In this document: positions 33,575 to 45,090 of the stretch, in pieces
Numbering within the stretch: position 1 is the stretch's first letter
Layout: each line of letters opens with the position of its first letter
Origin: Cryoendolithus antarcticus
Taxonomy: Eukaryota; Ascomycota; Dothideomycetes; Cladosporiales; Cladosporiaceae
Reading direction: 5' to 3'
DNA: 64,000 nt
Assembly: GCA_002077065.1 (NCBI GenBank)
Contig: NAJO01000040.1
Location: 124,001-188,000 of the forward strand
The notes under the pieces: model-generated
What the model was told of the DNA's origin: nothing
The model's database searches: none
The model's input: only the letters and a program-made list of their open reading frames with translations
Translations under genes and position numbers: made by a program

Positions 33575-34268
33575 TCACGCCTTCTTGCTATCATCATCAT
33601 CGTTACGGTCGTCACTCGCATCGGTGCCCTCGACTCGTCCATCGCCGTCATTATCGTGGTCGTCGTGCCCATCGCCAACAGCCATGCCATCGTAACCACC
33701 GCGCTCAGCTCCATCCCGAGCTTTGCGGCCGGCGATCGCGCGAAGCAGAGTCCTCAGTTCGGCAGCTAGGCCATCAGTCTCCCGACGTGTGCTGATGTGC
33801 ACAGCTCCGCCGCTAGTGGTGTGCAAGTCAGATTCTGGCTTTTCCAGCGCGCCGTGGCGTCGCATCTGTGCCTCGAGCCACAGACCATATGCGATGCGTT
33901 GGAATGGGTCCAGATTCATCTGATACGCTTGGGTGGTCGAGCTTGAGAGGTCAGACGTGACTTGTGGGTCGATTTCGGCGGGACTTCCAGCGAGGATGAA
34001 GTTGAGAAGGGCTGGATCATGGCTGGGAATGTGGCCGGGGAAGGTATGCGGCATGTCGAGGGTGCCAGGAAGAGGTCGAGACTGAAAATGAGGCGGCGAG
34101 CCATTGTTGGCGGTAGTACTCAGTCGTTCGTCGTCATCGTTGCTGGTGAGAAAATCAGTCTAAGGCTAGTGTGCCTCATCGGGAGAATGTCGGTATGTAC
34201 CCTTTGTCGTCGCCCTCTCCGCCACCCTGCTGACGACTACTGCTGTTCTCGACAAATGACGCGCGCAT
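33575..34268 (-). CDS. disordered hypothetical protein with Asp-rich tail
   Basis: Two exons: 34201-34268 and 33575-34142; 636 nt, 211 aa, in frame (donor GTACAT, acceptor CACCAG). The N-terminus is hydrophilic (Ser/Gln/Gly/Asp). A more ordered core at about residues 58-125 reads FILAGSPAEIDPQVTSDLSS and QMNLDPFQRIAYGLWLEAQM. The C-terminus is an acidic low-complexity tract of Asp, Gly, His and Asn ending in SKKA. I do not recognise a family. The LDPFQRIAYGLWLEAQ core looks helical and would be the part to search. No signal peptide or membrane segment. Confidence 0.6.
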
Positions 34269-36269
34269 GCGACACTTGATCTACGTGGTGGTGGTGGGAT
34301 AGTGGTGATCGGAGGTGATCAGGAGAAGATCGATCTTCTGACAGCCCTCGAGTATCATCTTATGCCGCACTGTCGCTTGCAATGAGAGCGAGCGGCCAGC
34401 GTCGGCCGCGGCATAAGCGCAAGTTCACCTTTAGGATCCGGGCACAACATTGTTTGATTGCCCAAAGCCTATGTGGTTCTCATAGAGTGTGCCAGCCGAC
34501 TCCGTGCCGGTGGATGGCTTGGCAACCGATTGGTATCATTTCGCTGATTCCGGGGGTGAATAGAAGCGATGGTAGCGGGCCATATGCCTGTGTGTAAGTA
34601 TCGTGAGTGCGACGTGAAGTGCTTGCGGCGGTCTCACGACAGTCCTATGCGCGCTTCCGGTGCCTGTCTGCACGACACATGACCAAGCTTCTCTCACGCG
34701 GCTGGCACGAGCATAATCCCGGACGTCTTCGATTGGCGAACTCGGTGCCGAACCATTGTAGATCTGGAGCCAACTCGCTCGGTGTGTCTGAGTACAAGTA
34801 TTGCACCCGGAGTTGCGCCCTGGCTTGTCAGAGCACCGACCACTAGAGCGGTGAGGAGCGGTCAGATGCCAGAGCATTTCTCCGCCCCGTGAGTATAATG
34901 AAGATCCGAGATGGTGTCAGCCCTACGACGTAACACAAGAGTATGCGATTAAGTTTGAAAAGAGTTTGATCACAAGAGGAATGTCTCTTTAGCCGAGAGA
35001 ATGACTGGGATCCGTTGTCTTTTTGCGAAGAGCAATGCTTCGCATGAACAGATCGACGTAATTGCGGACCTTCAGTGACGAGGGTCGAAGAGGCGACTGT
35101 GCGCCCTTTTCTTCAAGCATTCGGGCCGAATTTATTGCCATTGATGGTATGGGGATGAAGCGGCAACCACGAGTGAGATGCAATACGCAACCAGCACGCA
35201 GAGTGACAAGTCACAGAACGCTGCATCGCCACAGACAGTAGAGACGAGGTTGCCCACAAGTGACCGTGTCGCCGGTCATCGTCCAAGCGCCGTTACTCTC
35301 TGTTACAAGACCTCGCGTAAGAGTCGCATTGTCAGCGCAGCCAGCTCCGCGTCGACCAAGCAGCCGCCTCTCATCGGACAGCAGGCTCATGGTTGTACGG
35401 TGGGTCTGTCGCATGAACCCATTGACATCTGCTGCGGATGCAAGTGCGTGATCAACTGCAAGGCCAGCAAGTTATGCAGGCAACGGTTTGGTAGCGTATG
35501 CGGTGACTCTTCATCTCAGACGTCGCAGACTCTTGCGAGCGCTGTGTCAGCTCGGGAACAATAACAGCAGTGTCGGCCAACCATCCTATTTCGTATTATG
35601 CGTCAACTTCGCGTCGGTGACGGTGTAGCGTAACGATAACATGCATTGTAAGCGTGTACACCATCGACCTTTGTAGGCCACGACCAGCGACGGTGGACCG
35701 TACCTAAATGAGCGTCACCGCAGATTCGACGGCCATATGAAGCAGCCCGCTCTCAACTGAAACCCCGTTAAAGCGGAGACATTCGCAAAAGGACTCCGAA
35801 GGCTATGTCCACATGGCTACTGGGAGGCGTCAATATGTATATTTCCAGATCTCCTACCGCACTGTGAGGCTGTGGATTACGGTATCTCTATCGCCGTAAG
35901 ACTGGGCAGCATTGAACTCGTCAACTTCGTCCACATGCTCCGACATGAGCAGAAAAGTCGGACATTGCATTGATGACTCCTCGGCCTTGCGCGGGGTTCC
36001 ACGGCTACGTGCAGCATCGTGCGACCAGATTACAGCCAGCCCGCGACCGCGTCACCTCCACAGTCGTGTCATCAGCAAGTCGCTTACGGAAGACCGGCCC
36101 TCGTCGGGGGCGGGGCTGAGCGGTAAGGGTTTTCATTTCCTGGAACCCTTAGGCTACAGTACATGCTCCTCCTTTTCTCATTCGCACGTGAGTCCCGTGC
36201 ACACGACCGAACCTCCACGGTCCAGCTCCTTGTCCCTCCTTATCACCGCTCTAGCGGTGCTCACCTGGC
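34269..36269. other. 2 kb intergenic region without a supported gene
   Basis: Largest gene-poor stretch in the window. It should hold the promoter of the orphan gene and the 3' region of the valyl-tRNA synthetase. The plus-strand frame 35178-35564 (128 codons) has six Cys in its last third, but no ATG-proximal signal peptide or family match. I saw no tRNA, 5S rRNA or repeat pattern by eye. Confidence 0.45.
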
Positions 36270-39200
36270 TCACAGCTTCAATTCCCCCAGTCTCTCCAAA
36301 CACTCCCCAAACAGCTTCCTCTCCATCTCCAGATCCTTCAACCTAGCCTCCTCCCGTTCCTTGACCTCCTTCCCAGCCTCCCCACCAATAATCTTGATAG
36401 CCTTCTCCTGCCTCGCGACAGCCTCTCCGCTCTTCTCAAGCTTGCCCTTGACTTTGTCCGAGACCTTGCTCGCCTTCAGACCATCGGGAAGTTGGAGGAG
36501 CACGGCGACGGACGAGTCGACGGGGTAGACGGAAGTGTTCTTCGGTGGCGAGGAGGAGGGAGATAGGACGGTGAGGGTGGACAGAGCTTTACCCGCAAGG
36601 GAGCGGATGGAGACAGTCTCAGCTTTGGCGGTAGCGTGCGCGGAGTCCGTAAGTGGGAGGATGAACGCCGCGCCGCTTTCTTTCACGCCCAGCTCTTGAA
36701 GCAGTGAGCGGATACCCTTCGAGCAGCCTAGCACAAGATCGTAGATCCTCTCACTTTCAGGATCCTCCAGCTCAGCGCTGTATTGCGGGAATTCTGCGAT
36801 CACGATGGACTTCGTCTTGTCCTCCGGTCGGCGGGGGAGGCGCTGCCAGAGCTCTTCCGTCAGGAAAGGCATGAAGGGATGCATAAGTGTCAGTGCCGTC
36901 TCGAGGGATGTATAGAGTGTATCGATCGCACTGCGCTTTTCCTCTTCGTTCCCGTCTTTGATGATCGACTTCGAGTTCTCGATGTACACGTCGCAAAGCT
37001 CGTAGAGCCAGTACTGATGTAACGCTTGCGTCGCGCGGCTGAACTCGCGTTTATCGAGTGCTTCGTTGACGGACTTCGTAGCGGCGTTCATCTTGTGCAG
37101 GATCCAGCGTTCGGGTAATGACTCTTTGCCAGTCTTGCCGGCTTGGGCTCGGGGCTGGAATTCCTCAGGCAAGTTGCCCAGAACGAATTTCGTCGCCTGG
37201 TAGATCTTGTTGCAGAAGTTCCGCCACGATCGCATGACTTTGACGTCAAAGGCGATGTCACCGCCTCCTGTTGTGTAGTTGACAAGCGAGAAGCGCAGCG
37301 CATCGGCACCACACTCGTCGATCCCGTCTGCGAATGCAGATTTCTGCCACTTCGTCGCACGCTCGACCTCCTTTGGCGCCAGGTTGCCAACCTTGAGCTT
37401 CTCGTTCAGTGCCTCAAGTGTGATCCCCTCCATGATGTCTACCGGATCGATGACGTTGCCAAGTGACTTCGACATCTTGCGCCCTTCGGAGTCGCGGACG
37501 AGCGAGTGGCAGTAGACCTCTGTGAACGGGACCTTACCAGTAGTCTTCAAGCCGAACATAATCATGCGTGCGACCCAGAAGAAGAGGATGTCCCAGCCCG
37601 TCTCTAGCATAGATGTGGGGTAGAGCTTAGCAAAGTCACGGGTCTCATTCGGCCAGCCAAGCGTCGAGAAGGGCCAGAGACCAGACGAGAACCAGGTGTC
37701 TAGGCAGTCGGGGTCGCGTTCGAGGGTGAAGGTCTTGCCAGGGTACTTTTTCTCTGCTTTTTGCCGCGCTTCTCGCTCGTCCTTTGCTGTGATCCAGTAC
37801 TCGGCATCTGAGTCGTACTCTGGTCCGTCGTCCATCTTCACAAACCAGGCGGGTATTTAATGCCCCCACCACAGCTGGCGTGACAGACACCAGTCATCGA
37901 TGTTCTCCATCCATCGATAGTATGTCTTCTCTGATGATTGTGGGCTGAGTTTGATGCTGCCATTCTTCACGGCCTCGATGGCTGGCTTAGCAAGAGGTTC
38001 CATGTGCATCCACCACTGCGGTTTCAGTATGGGCTCGATAACATCCTTCGACTTGCTGCAGAGAGGTATCGACATCTTGTTGTCTGCCTTGCCCGCATAC
38101 AGACCCTTCTTCTCCAGCTCAGCAATCACCGTGTATCGTACATCGAACCGCTTGTGGCCTTCGAACGGCCCAGCATTCGAGTTCATCGTGCCATCGTCGT
38201 TCAGTATGTTGATGAATTCAAGATTGTGCTGCTTCCCTCTCTTGTAATCGTTGAAGTCATGTGCAGGTGTGATCTTGACGGCGCCAGTACCGAAGTCCCT
38301 CTCCACAGTCTCGTCGCCGAAGATCGGAAGCAATCGGTCGACGAATGGATGTTTCACCTTCTTCCCCAGCAGGTGCTTATACCGCTCATCTGCAGGATGC
38401 ACAGCGACCCCACTGTCTCCCAGCATAGTCTCTGGTCGTGTTGTGGCAACCTCGATCGTCTCATTTGACCCATCCACAGGGTACTTGAAGTTCCATATGC
38501 TACCAAACTCGATCTTCTTGTCGTAGCCCGGTACGTCCAGCTTCGTCGATCCTTCAAGCTCTTTCTGATCGACCTCGAGGTTAGACAGTGCAGTCGTGAG
38601 TTTCGTACACCAGTTGACGAGGCGATTCGATCGGTAGATCAGTCCCTCCTCGTGAAGCTGGACGAAAAGCTTCCGCACCGCAGCAGAGAGGTTGTCGTCC
38701 ATTGTGAAGGCCTCTCGACTCCAGTCCAGTGATCCTCCCAGCCGGCGCAGAACGGTGTTGATCTTCTTATGATACTCCTCCTTCCACTCCCATGTGAGAT
38801 CCACGAACTTGGCCCTCCCCAAATCATGCCGTGTCGTGCCATTTCGACGATTGTACAGCATATTCTCTACGACACTCTGGGTGGAGATACCGGCATGATC
38901 GCAACCTGGCAGGTACAGCACAGTCTTCCCCTTCATGCGCTCCCAGCGAATCATGGTATCTTGAAGCGACGTAGCAAGAGCATGACCAATATGTAGCGCA
39001 CCAGTTACATTAGGCGGCGGGATTGTGATGACATAGTACCCTTCATCCTTCACCTCGCCATCCGCCTTGAACTCAGGCTTATGAAACCCTTCCTTCTCCC
39101 ACCAGTCGTACCATGCGCTCTCAACCACAGAAGGGATGTAAGCTTTGTGATACTCGTCGTCCAGACTACCCAGGATCTTCTTCTCGCCCTTGGGAGTCTT

Positions 39201-39560
39201 CTCCTCGTAGTCGGGAAGCTTCTCCTGCTTCTTCTTCTCCTTAGTTTCCTTTGCCGGCTTGGCCTGGGTCGAGGCCTGCTGGGCTTTCTTTTTCGCCTGC
39301 TTCTCGTCAAACTTAGCCTGCTTCTCTGCTTTGGCGCGGTCTTTGGCTAGCTCACGCTCGCTTTTCTCCTTCTTGCCGCCTGAGGCAGCTGCAGCGGCGT
39401 CCGTGCCGGCTTCTTGGCCGGGAACGCTGTGGCCTTGCTTGTCGCCGTTTGCCGATTGCAGAATGGCGTCCTTCGTGTCTTGGGAGGGTGGCGGAGGCTG
39501 GCCGGAGATGGGTCCAGTCTTCTCGCCAGTGGGATTGTGGGAAGCAGCGTTCAACGCCAT
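36270..39560 (-). CDS. VAS1: valyl-tRNA synthetase, interrupted by in-frame TAA
   Basis: Class I synthetase charging tRNA-Val in cytosol and, in fungi, usually also mitochondria from the same gene. The frame is continuous from the ATG at 39560 to a stop at 36270 (1096 codons before the stop) apart from one TAA at 37857-37859. Order of features: Lys/Glu-rich eukaryotic N-terminal extension (to about residue 130), [15 protein letters not shown] with the HIGH signature, an editing domain ([17 protein letters not shown]), [20 protein letters not shown], then [32 protein letters not shown] with KMSKS, the anticodon-binding domain, and a C-terminal coiled coil. The normal family sequence at the break is WWGHRIPAWF, so TAA replaces an Arg codon with no length change. 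No plausible intron removes it. This copy is either non-functional, read through, or carries a base error. Confidence 0.9.
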
Positions 39561-39713
39561 GTTGGAAAAAGCCCGCCTGGCGGGAGAGGATGCGAATCGA
39601 AGAGAAGTGCGCGTGAGGAGCGCTCGGGACAGAATCTTGCCTGTTGACCGTACAATGGCCAGAGTGTGAAACTTCGGGGGGATTCCTCGTCTGATAAGTG
39701 CATTCGCTGCACT
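39561..39713 (-). other. in-frame non-AUG extension encoding a mitochondrial-presequence-like peptide
   Basis: The synthetase frame stays open for 51 codons upstream of its ATG, back to a TGA at 39714-39716, and contains no ATG. From a CTG at 39660-39662 (context A at -3, G at +4) it reads as a basic, Ser/Leu/Arg-rich, acid-free peptide (for example [20 protein letters not shown]), like a mitochondrial targeting sequence. Initiation at CTG or another near-cognate codon is my inference; fungal ALA1 and GRS1 are precedents for non-AUG mitochondrial isoforms of synthetases. Confidence 0.5.
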
Positions 39714-39960
39714 TCACTATCTCATGCAATGCGCAAAGCAAAGTGGCCGTGACTGTGCTGGAGTGACTCGAAAATCGATAAGCTCGCGGAGGAGCTCGCC
39801 TACGGAACAGCTTCCGCGCTATCGAGGACGCGTTACACGTGAGGCAGCGATGATATGAGTAAAACCCTTATCACGTGGACACAAGATCGAGGCTGGCATA
39901 AGACCTCAATGAAGCTGCGGAGACGACAAACACAACGATAGCCGGACGCGACACTTCAAC
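39714..39960. promoter_or_regulatory. divergent promoter, valyl-tRNA synthetase / TVP23
   Basis: Short shared region between two housekeeping genes on opposite strands. No distinct motif identified by eye. Confidence 0.4.
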
Positions 39961-40677
39961 ATGGCCGACATCGAGAATCCAACCCCCGGAACCCTCAACT
40001 GGCGACTCAGTGCCCACCCAATCACTCTAGTCACTTTCCTCGCCTTCAGAGCAGGTACGGTATCCCATATCTAGGTCGCATGAGCCCCAAACTAACACCA
40101 TCCCCAGGCTCTCTCCTCTCCTACATCCTCGGCCTTTGGTTTACCAAGAACTCCATCCTCGTGTTCATCATAACCATCCTGCTATTAGCAGCAGACTTCT
40201 ACTACCTCAAGAACATCGCCGGCCGGCGGCTCGTAGGCTTGCGATGGTGGAACGAAGCAGATCAGGCTTCGGGGAGTAGTCATTGGGTTTTTGAGAGCGC
40301 TCCGCAGGCCAACGAACCGGGAGGCAGGCTGGTGAATGCAACGGATAAAAGGTTCTTTTGGCTGGCGCTGTATGCGCAGCCGGCGCTCTGGGTTGGGATG
40401 GCAATTGTGGCGTTGGTGAAAGTGTTCAACAATCCGATTTGGTTGGTGTTGGTCGGTGAGTGCTCCCGTGGTGTCACCTGTAAGGGAGAGTTGCTGGGCT
40501 CGAGCTAACAAAGATACAGCGATCGCACTCGTGCTCACGATCACGAATACATTGGCGTTCTCGAGATGCGACAAGTTCAGTCAAGCGAGTGGCGTGCTCG
40601 AGAGGGGATTGTACTCGGGTTCTCTGGCAAGGAACGTGGGAGGCGCGGTCTTCTCGCGGATGTTCAACAGAGGATAG
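39961..40677 (+). CDS. TVP23: TVP23 Golgi membrane protein
   Basis: Three exons: 39961-40054, 40108-40455, 40520-40677; 600 nt, 199 aa, in frame. Small Tlg2-vesicle (late Golgi) membrane protein of the TVP23/FAM18 family. Family blocks: [13 protein letters not shown] joined to [12 protein letters not shown] (TM1), [21 protein letters not shown] (TM2) followed by [12 protein letters not shown], then a hydrophilic loop, [21 protein letters not shown] (TM3) and a fourth segment after the last intron, with [10 protein letters not shown]. Length (about 190-200 aa) and four membrane segments match. Role in vesicular traffic; phenotype usually mild. Confidence 0.94.
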
Positions 40678-40869
40678 GGCTGATCTTGGTCAGCTGCCAT
40701 GATCAGCAAATTTTAGAACTATCATGTATCATCACAAACACGACCATGCTGCTTGATTGACGCCAGCGTGCTCCTTTGGAGTCTCTACTTGCCACTTTCG
40801 GCAAGCTTCATACCATCGTAAGCGAACGAGCCTTGCTCCGACTTACCATGTGACTCCTTCCATCTTATC

Positions 40870-41892
40870 ATGCCTCAAGACAACGATCTTCTCGCAAGAC
40901 TGAATGCACTGAAACCATCTACCGTGAACTTGCAGCCCACGCCTGTCACATCCGTCGACGTCGAAGTCTCCCGCCCGCAGACAGTTGAGGACAAGCTTGC
41001 GGCTCGCCTCAAGGGCTTGCGAAATGGAGACCAGGCAGCTGTGCACCACCTAGGAGAGGCCAAAAGTACTGAACCGCTACACACGTCCAGTGCGAGTGAT
41101 CCGGCCCATGCTGCTGACCGGCTCACGCAACAGACCAGAGATGATGTTGCCACGGACCCAATCTCGATCTGGCAACACGACAATAACGACCAGTCGATTG
41201 ACGATCTCCTGGCTGAGCTAGAGACGAATGAGCAGGCTAAATTTGATCCAGATGACCCGGATGATGTGGCAAAGCTGTTACGAGAAGCATCACTTGCCTT
41301 ACCAACCAACAGCGAATCAGCATCAACACCACATCCAACGGACGGCACCAACACCGGACCATCGAACGATACAGTAGAGCGCGAACCCGATGATCCCGAA
41401 GCCGAAGATCGGGAAGACGATACCGCAGCAGACGACTACGTGCAACGGCTTCTCGCTGAGCTGGAAGTCGAGTCCAAGTACCCCGAAACGCATTTCAATT
41501 CCCAGAAGTCGCGCGAGGCTTCTATTTCCAATGCAAACGACGATCAACCGCCGTCTCCGCCATCATACGAAGACTCCGAGCTCCAAGCTCGGTTCAATAG
41601 CCTCTCACTCGACCTGCCCTCCACACCTTCGGCCGCACCAGTGGCGAAGTCAAAGAAACCTTCCCCTAAGCCCAAGGCCGGCGCACCCAAATATACGGAT
41701 GAAGACATTGACTCTTGGTGCTGTATCTGCAATGAGGACGGGGAAGTGAGGTGTCTGGGATGCGAGGGCGATGTGTATTGTCAGAAGTGCTGGGACGAGG
41801 GGCATGGGACGGGAATGGGGCAGGAGAAAGGGCATAGAGCTGTTGTGTTTGTGTGGAAGGGCGGAGGGTCAAGTGCTGTGGGAGCAGGATAG
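40870..41892 (+). CDS. ANCHR/ZFYVE19-like protein with C-terminal B-box zinc finger
   Basis: Single-exon 340-aa protein. The N-terminus has [17 protein letters not shown] and [15 protein letters not shown], two short amphipathic helices repeated with variation, as in MIT-interacting regions. The middle is acidic and disordered, with LLAELE and LREASLAL helices. The C-terminal zinc domain (about residues 275-325) reads [20 protein letters not shown] followed by [11 protein letters not shown] and a terminal GHRAVVF. This Cys/His spacing matches the B-box-type zinc finger of ANCHR (ZFYVE19), a regulator of the abscission (NoCut) checkpoint acting with ESCRT-III/Vps4 in animals. Fungal function is not established; assignment rests on the zinc domain and the MIM-like helices. 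Confidence 0.78.
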   Translation: MPQDNDLLARLNALKPSTVNLQPTPVTSVDVEVSRPQTVEDKLAARLKGLRNGDQAAVHHLGEAKSTEPLHTSSASDPAHAADRLTQQTRDDVATDPISIWQHDNNDQSIDDLLAELETNEQAKFDPDDPDDVAKLLREASLALPTNSESASTPHPTDGTNTGPSNDTVEREPDDPEAEDREDDTAADDYVQRLLAELEVESKYPETHFNSQKSREASISNANDDQPPSPPSYEDSELQARFNSLSLDLPSTPSAAPVAKSKKPSPKPKAGAPKYTDEDIDSWCCICNEDGEVRCLGCEGDVYCQKCWDEGHGTGMGQEKGHRAVVFVWKGGGSSAVGAG

Positions 41893-42047
41893 CTGTTGTG
41901 TGCCTTTTCTTTTGATGTAAACCTCTGGCTTTTGTGTTTCTACTGCTGCCATCATCATATCCCGCCCAGCAGCCGTCAGCTGTAGGCTCTAGCATCAACC
42001 TGTACGACCATCCTTGCCCTCCTGGTCAAACGTGCAGTGTAGAACAT

Positions 42048-42711
42048 CTAGAACACATCACAGCTCTCGATCTTCACCTCACTGACTGGCTTGTCCCCGC
42101 CACCCACTCTAACCGAGCCCAGCTTGTCCACAACATCCTCACCCTGAACGACCTTCCCAAAAACAGTATGCTTCCCATTCAAATGCGGCGTCGGCCCCAA
42201 AGTAATGAAGAATTGGCTGCCATTCGTTCCTGGCCCGGAGTTGGCCATGGAAAGCGTACCCTTGGAGTCGTGGCGGAGCGAAGGCACAAACTCGTCCTCG
42301 AATTTGGAACCGTAGATCGAGCTACCGCCGCGGCCGGTACCGGTTGGGTCACCGCCCTGGATCATGAAGCCTTTGATGATGCGGTGGAAGATGACGTTGT
42401 CATATTTGCCGGTGGCGGCTAGGGTGGCGAAGTTTTTGCAGGTCTGCTTGAACGTTAGCCAATATTCATCGAAGAAGAGGATATATATATGCACGCACCC
42501 TCGGGGTCTGGTCCTTGAACAAAGCGATGGTGATATCCCCTAGAGTGGTGTGGAGGACGACACCCTCAGCATTGTCAGGGTTGACGCCGGAGGCGGAGCC
42601 TGTAGGGCGGGACTGGGTGGTGGGGGCCGCTGCGGATGAGGAACCGGTGGTGCCAGTGGTGGTATTCTCCTCCTCGTGTCCCTTGCCGAGCATTGACTTA
42701 AGCTTGTTCAT
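42048..42711 (-). CDS. cyclophilin (PPIL1-type peptidyl-prolyl isomerase) with N-terminal extension
   Basis: Two exons: 42499-42711 and 42048-42443; 609 nt, 202 aa, in frame. The cyclophilin domain (about residues 50-202) has the catalytic [14 protein letters not shown], then [16 protein letters not shown], and the [16 protein letters not shown] loop with [11 protein letters not shown]. All main catalytic residues (Arg, Phe, Gln, Phe, His) are visible, except the cyclosporin Trp position, which appears to be His (PHLNGKH). The pattern fits the PPIL1/PPIL3 branch that works in the spliceosome. It is longer than typical PPIL1 by about 45 disordered Ser/Thr/Gly residues at the N-terminus. The intron contains a short (AT)n run at 42480-42490. 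Confidence 0.9.
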
Positions 42712-42988
42712 GATTGCGGTGTTGTTGAGTTGTTTTGATTGAGATTGACGTGAATGGTTGATGTAAGCTAAGAGAAGGTGTACGAGAAGAGCTTCGAGGT
42801 GACCATAAACTTGTGAGCAGCGACGTCACTTGGTTTGCAGTCCGTGCTTAAGCACTGCCCGCCATTGAAGCGTCTCGAAGTCAGTGAGGCGATGTTCGGT
42901 GATGCACCATTGGGACTCGAAGATATACATATGACATAGGAGCGTTGGATGCTTTCGGGGACACGACCTTCTCTCGACTTGCAATATC

Positions 42989-44337
42989 TCACACCGCCTC
43001 AATCACATCCCCAGCCTCCTTCCCTTCTCCGATCGAGCTCAAGAACAGATCCATAGCATCATCGTTCTGCCTTTGCAGATCAGCGTTATTGGAGAACGCC
43101 GCGGCTCCAGCAAAGAACTGCTTCATTCTCTGTGGATCTTTGTGCATATCGTCCTCAGCGTACGCGTACACTCTGCCGAACTGCCTTGCTAGATCGACTA
43201 CATGCTGTGATCGTGGTCTTCTCGTGGTGTCGTAGGCTGATAATGCAGGGGCGATGTGCGAGACTTCGGTGACTTTCGAGAAGAGGTGGTCTAGCACTGC
43301 GGCGTCTTCGAGGGCCCTATAACCTATGTCAGCTACTATCGATACTCTGGCCTAGATTGGACGAACTGAGCTGCCCCCTGGCCCGCATATGGCATGCTTG
43401 CGTGTGCTGCATCGCCCAGCATAGCTACATTCCGTCGATTATAGTAAGGCGCATGGTCGTGGTCGGCCGCGGTCCAAGAAGCGCTCGTGTCCCTTGCAAC
43501 CATTGCGACAATCTGGCGTGCGTCTTCGCTGTAATCTTTGTACAGCTCTGGGTCCAGCGGAGGTGCCTTGCCGTCGACATACTTCGTTCCTCGGACTGCG
43601 ACACCAGCACTGAGTCTTGTTCCCTTATTCAATGGAATGCAGTTCACGTGGCCGCGCGGACCCATGAGAATGGGCACAACTCGGGTCCACTTCTCGTTGA
43701 TGTGCTTCTTCGCTTCTTCCGTCGATATCATCGTGCGGTAGACCTGCCAGTTCTCGTGGTTCTTTGGCCCAGTCGCAGGATGGTCTGGTCCCAGCAGATA
43801 GCTCCTCGTGGGACTGTGGATACCATCCGCACCCAGCACGCAATCAACCCACGCGTCTGTCCCATCCTTGAACGTGACATGTATCGCATGCTCCTCCCTC
43901 TCAGTCTCCTCAATTCTCTCCAGCCGTTTATCGAAGCTGATCCTGTCCTTCGGCACAAGCTGCAGGAACCCATCAAGCAGATCAGCCCGCGCTACAGTCT
44001 TCCTGCCCTTCGCCCTGCCCAGCTCAGCAACCAGCTCCCCACTATTCGGTCCCTGCGCTAGAATGACTTCTGTAACCATCTCAACGTTCTCATCGCCATG
44101 GCTGAGGGCCTTGTCGAAGTACACCTGCTTTACATCGGGACCAATAAGAGCCATGGCTTTGATGGCGTTGAGATGCAGCCCATAACCGGCGCCGACATCT
44201 TTGTAGGCTGCTACGCCTTCGTAGACGTGTACATCAAGGTGAGGCTTCTTGGAAAGACCGGCTGCGAGTGCGAGACCAGCGACACCGCCGCCCGTGATGG
44301 CGATCTTGATTTTGCGTTGGGGCTCGAGGGAGCCCAT
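42989..44337 (-). CDS. FAD-dependent monooxygenase, salicylate hydroxylase-like
   Basis: Two exons: 43367-44337 and 42989-43316; 1299 nt, 432 aa, in frame. Rossmann motif KIAITGGGVAGLALAAGL near residue 10, DG motif GADGIHSPTRSYLLG, GD motif NVAMLGDAAHASMPYAGQGA spliced to ALEDAAVLDHLF. The last block is the hallmark of salicylate hydroxylase and related enzymes, which convert salicylate-type aromatics to catechols with NADH and O2. An ATG at 44454 in the same frame would add 39 residues with a strongly hydrophobic segment (a possible membrane anchor); I prefer 44337 because the protein then starts like its relatives. It is divergent from an SDR gene. Substrate unproven. Confidence 0.85.
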
Positions 44338-45090
44338 GACTGCGGTGGATATGAGCACGAAGAAAAAAGCAACGCCGGAAGTTGAAAACAGAGCAAGAGA
44401 AAGGACCAGAAAGAAGCTGAAGTTCGCGAAATGATAATCATGCAGCTGGCTCACTCAAAGGCATTAATGTCGCCGTCATAGTCCGCAACTCCGTTGAATC
44501 ATTGCCTTACGAGCAGACATCAACCGGTAGTAGAAACGACCGGACTTCCCTTTAAGACCCACTCTGCTTTATTCCCGTAACGAGACCGAAGTGCTCAGAT
44601 GGTTTCAAGGGCTTGTATAAGGTTAGCGGAAGCAAGAGAGGCATGTCCTTCGGGTTTGCCATTGCGGTTCACTTCGCGCTAGTGCTGCAGGAACGAGTGG
44701 GGTCCAGATCCAAGATCGAAGTGGCATCACATCAACATTATCACGACAACAACGATTTTTCGCACCGCCTCCGCAAAGAGTATACGAGCCAGTATGGTTC
44801 ACCGCGGGAACTTTAGGCGCGATAGGTAGGTGTTCTCCCACATCTCGGTCGCCCATCAGACCGCAGGACCATGTACACCTTACCTGCGCTCTGCACGAGC
44901 GCAGGCGGGACAGTACGCACGCACGCATCACCGCCAGGCGATTGGCGATATTGTTACGACATCAAGCTGTCTGCATGTACAAAAGGCGAGCTCGAACCGC
45001 GCTCATATCTCTATAACGTCCAAACTTCCATCAGCGTTCCGATGCACTCATGTCACTCAGCTCAATCGACAGTTCGCCAGAAAATTCAGG
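44338..45090. promoter_or_regulatory. divergent promoter, FAD monooxygenase / SDR
   Basis: About 750 nt between two oxidoreductase start codons on opposite strands, suggesting possible co-regulation. Contains the optional 5' extension of the monooxygenase frame (44338-44454). Confidence 0.4.

Noticed and set aside
35178..35564. Cys-containing 128-codon frame as possible small secreted protein
   Set aside because: No signal peptide and the Cys cluster is not in a known pattern; support too weak.
42479..42490. (AT)n run as a repeat element
   Set aside because: Only about 12 nt and located inside the cyclophilin intron; ordinary microsatellite noise.
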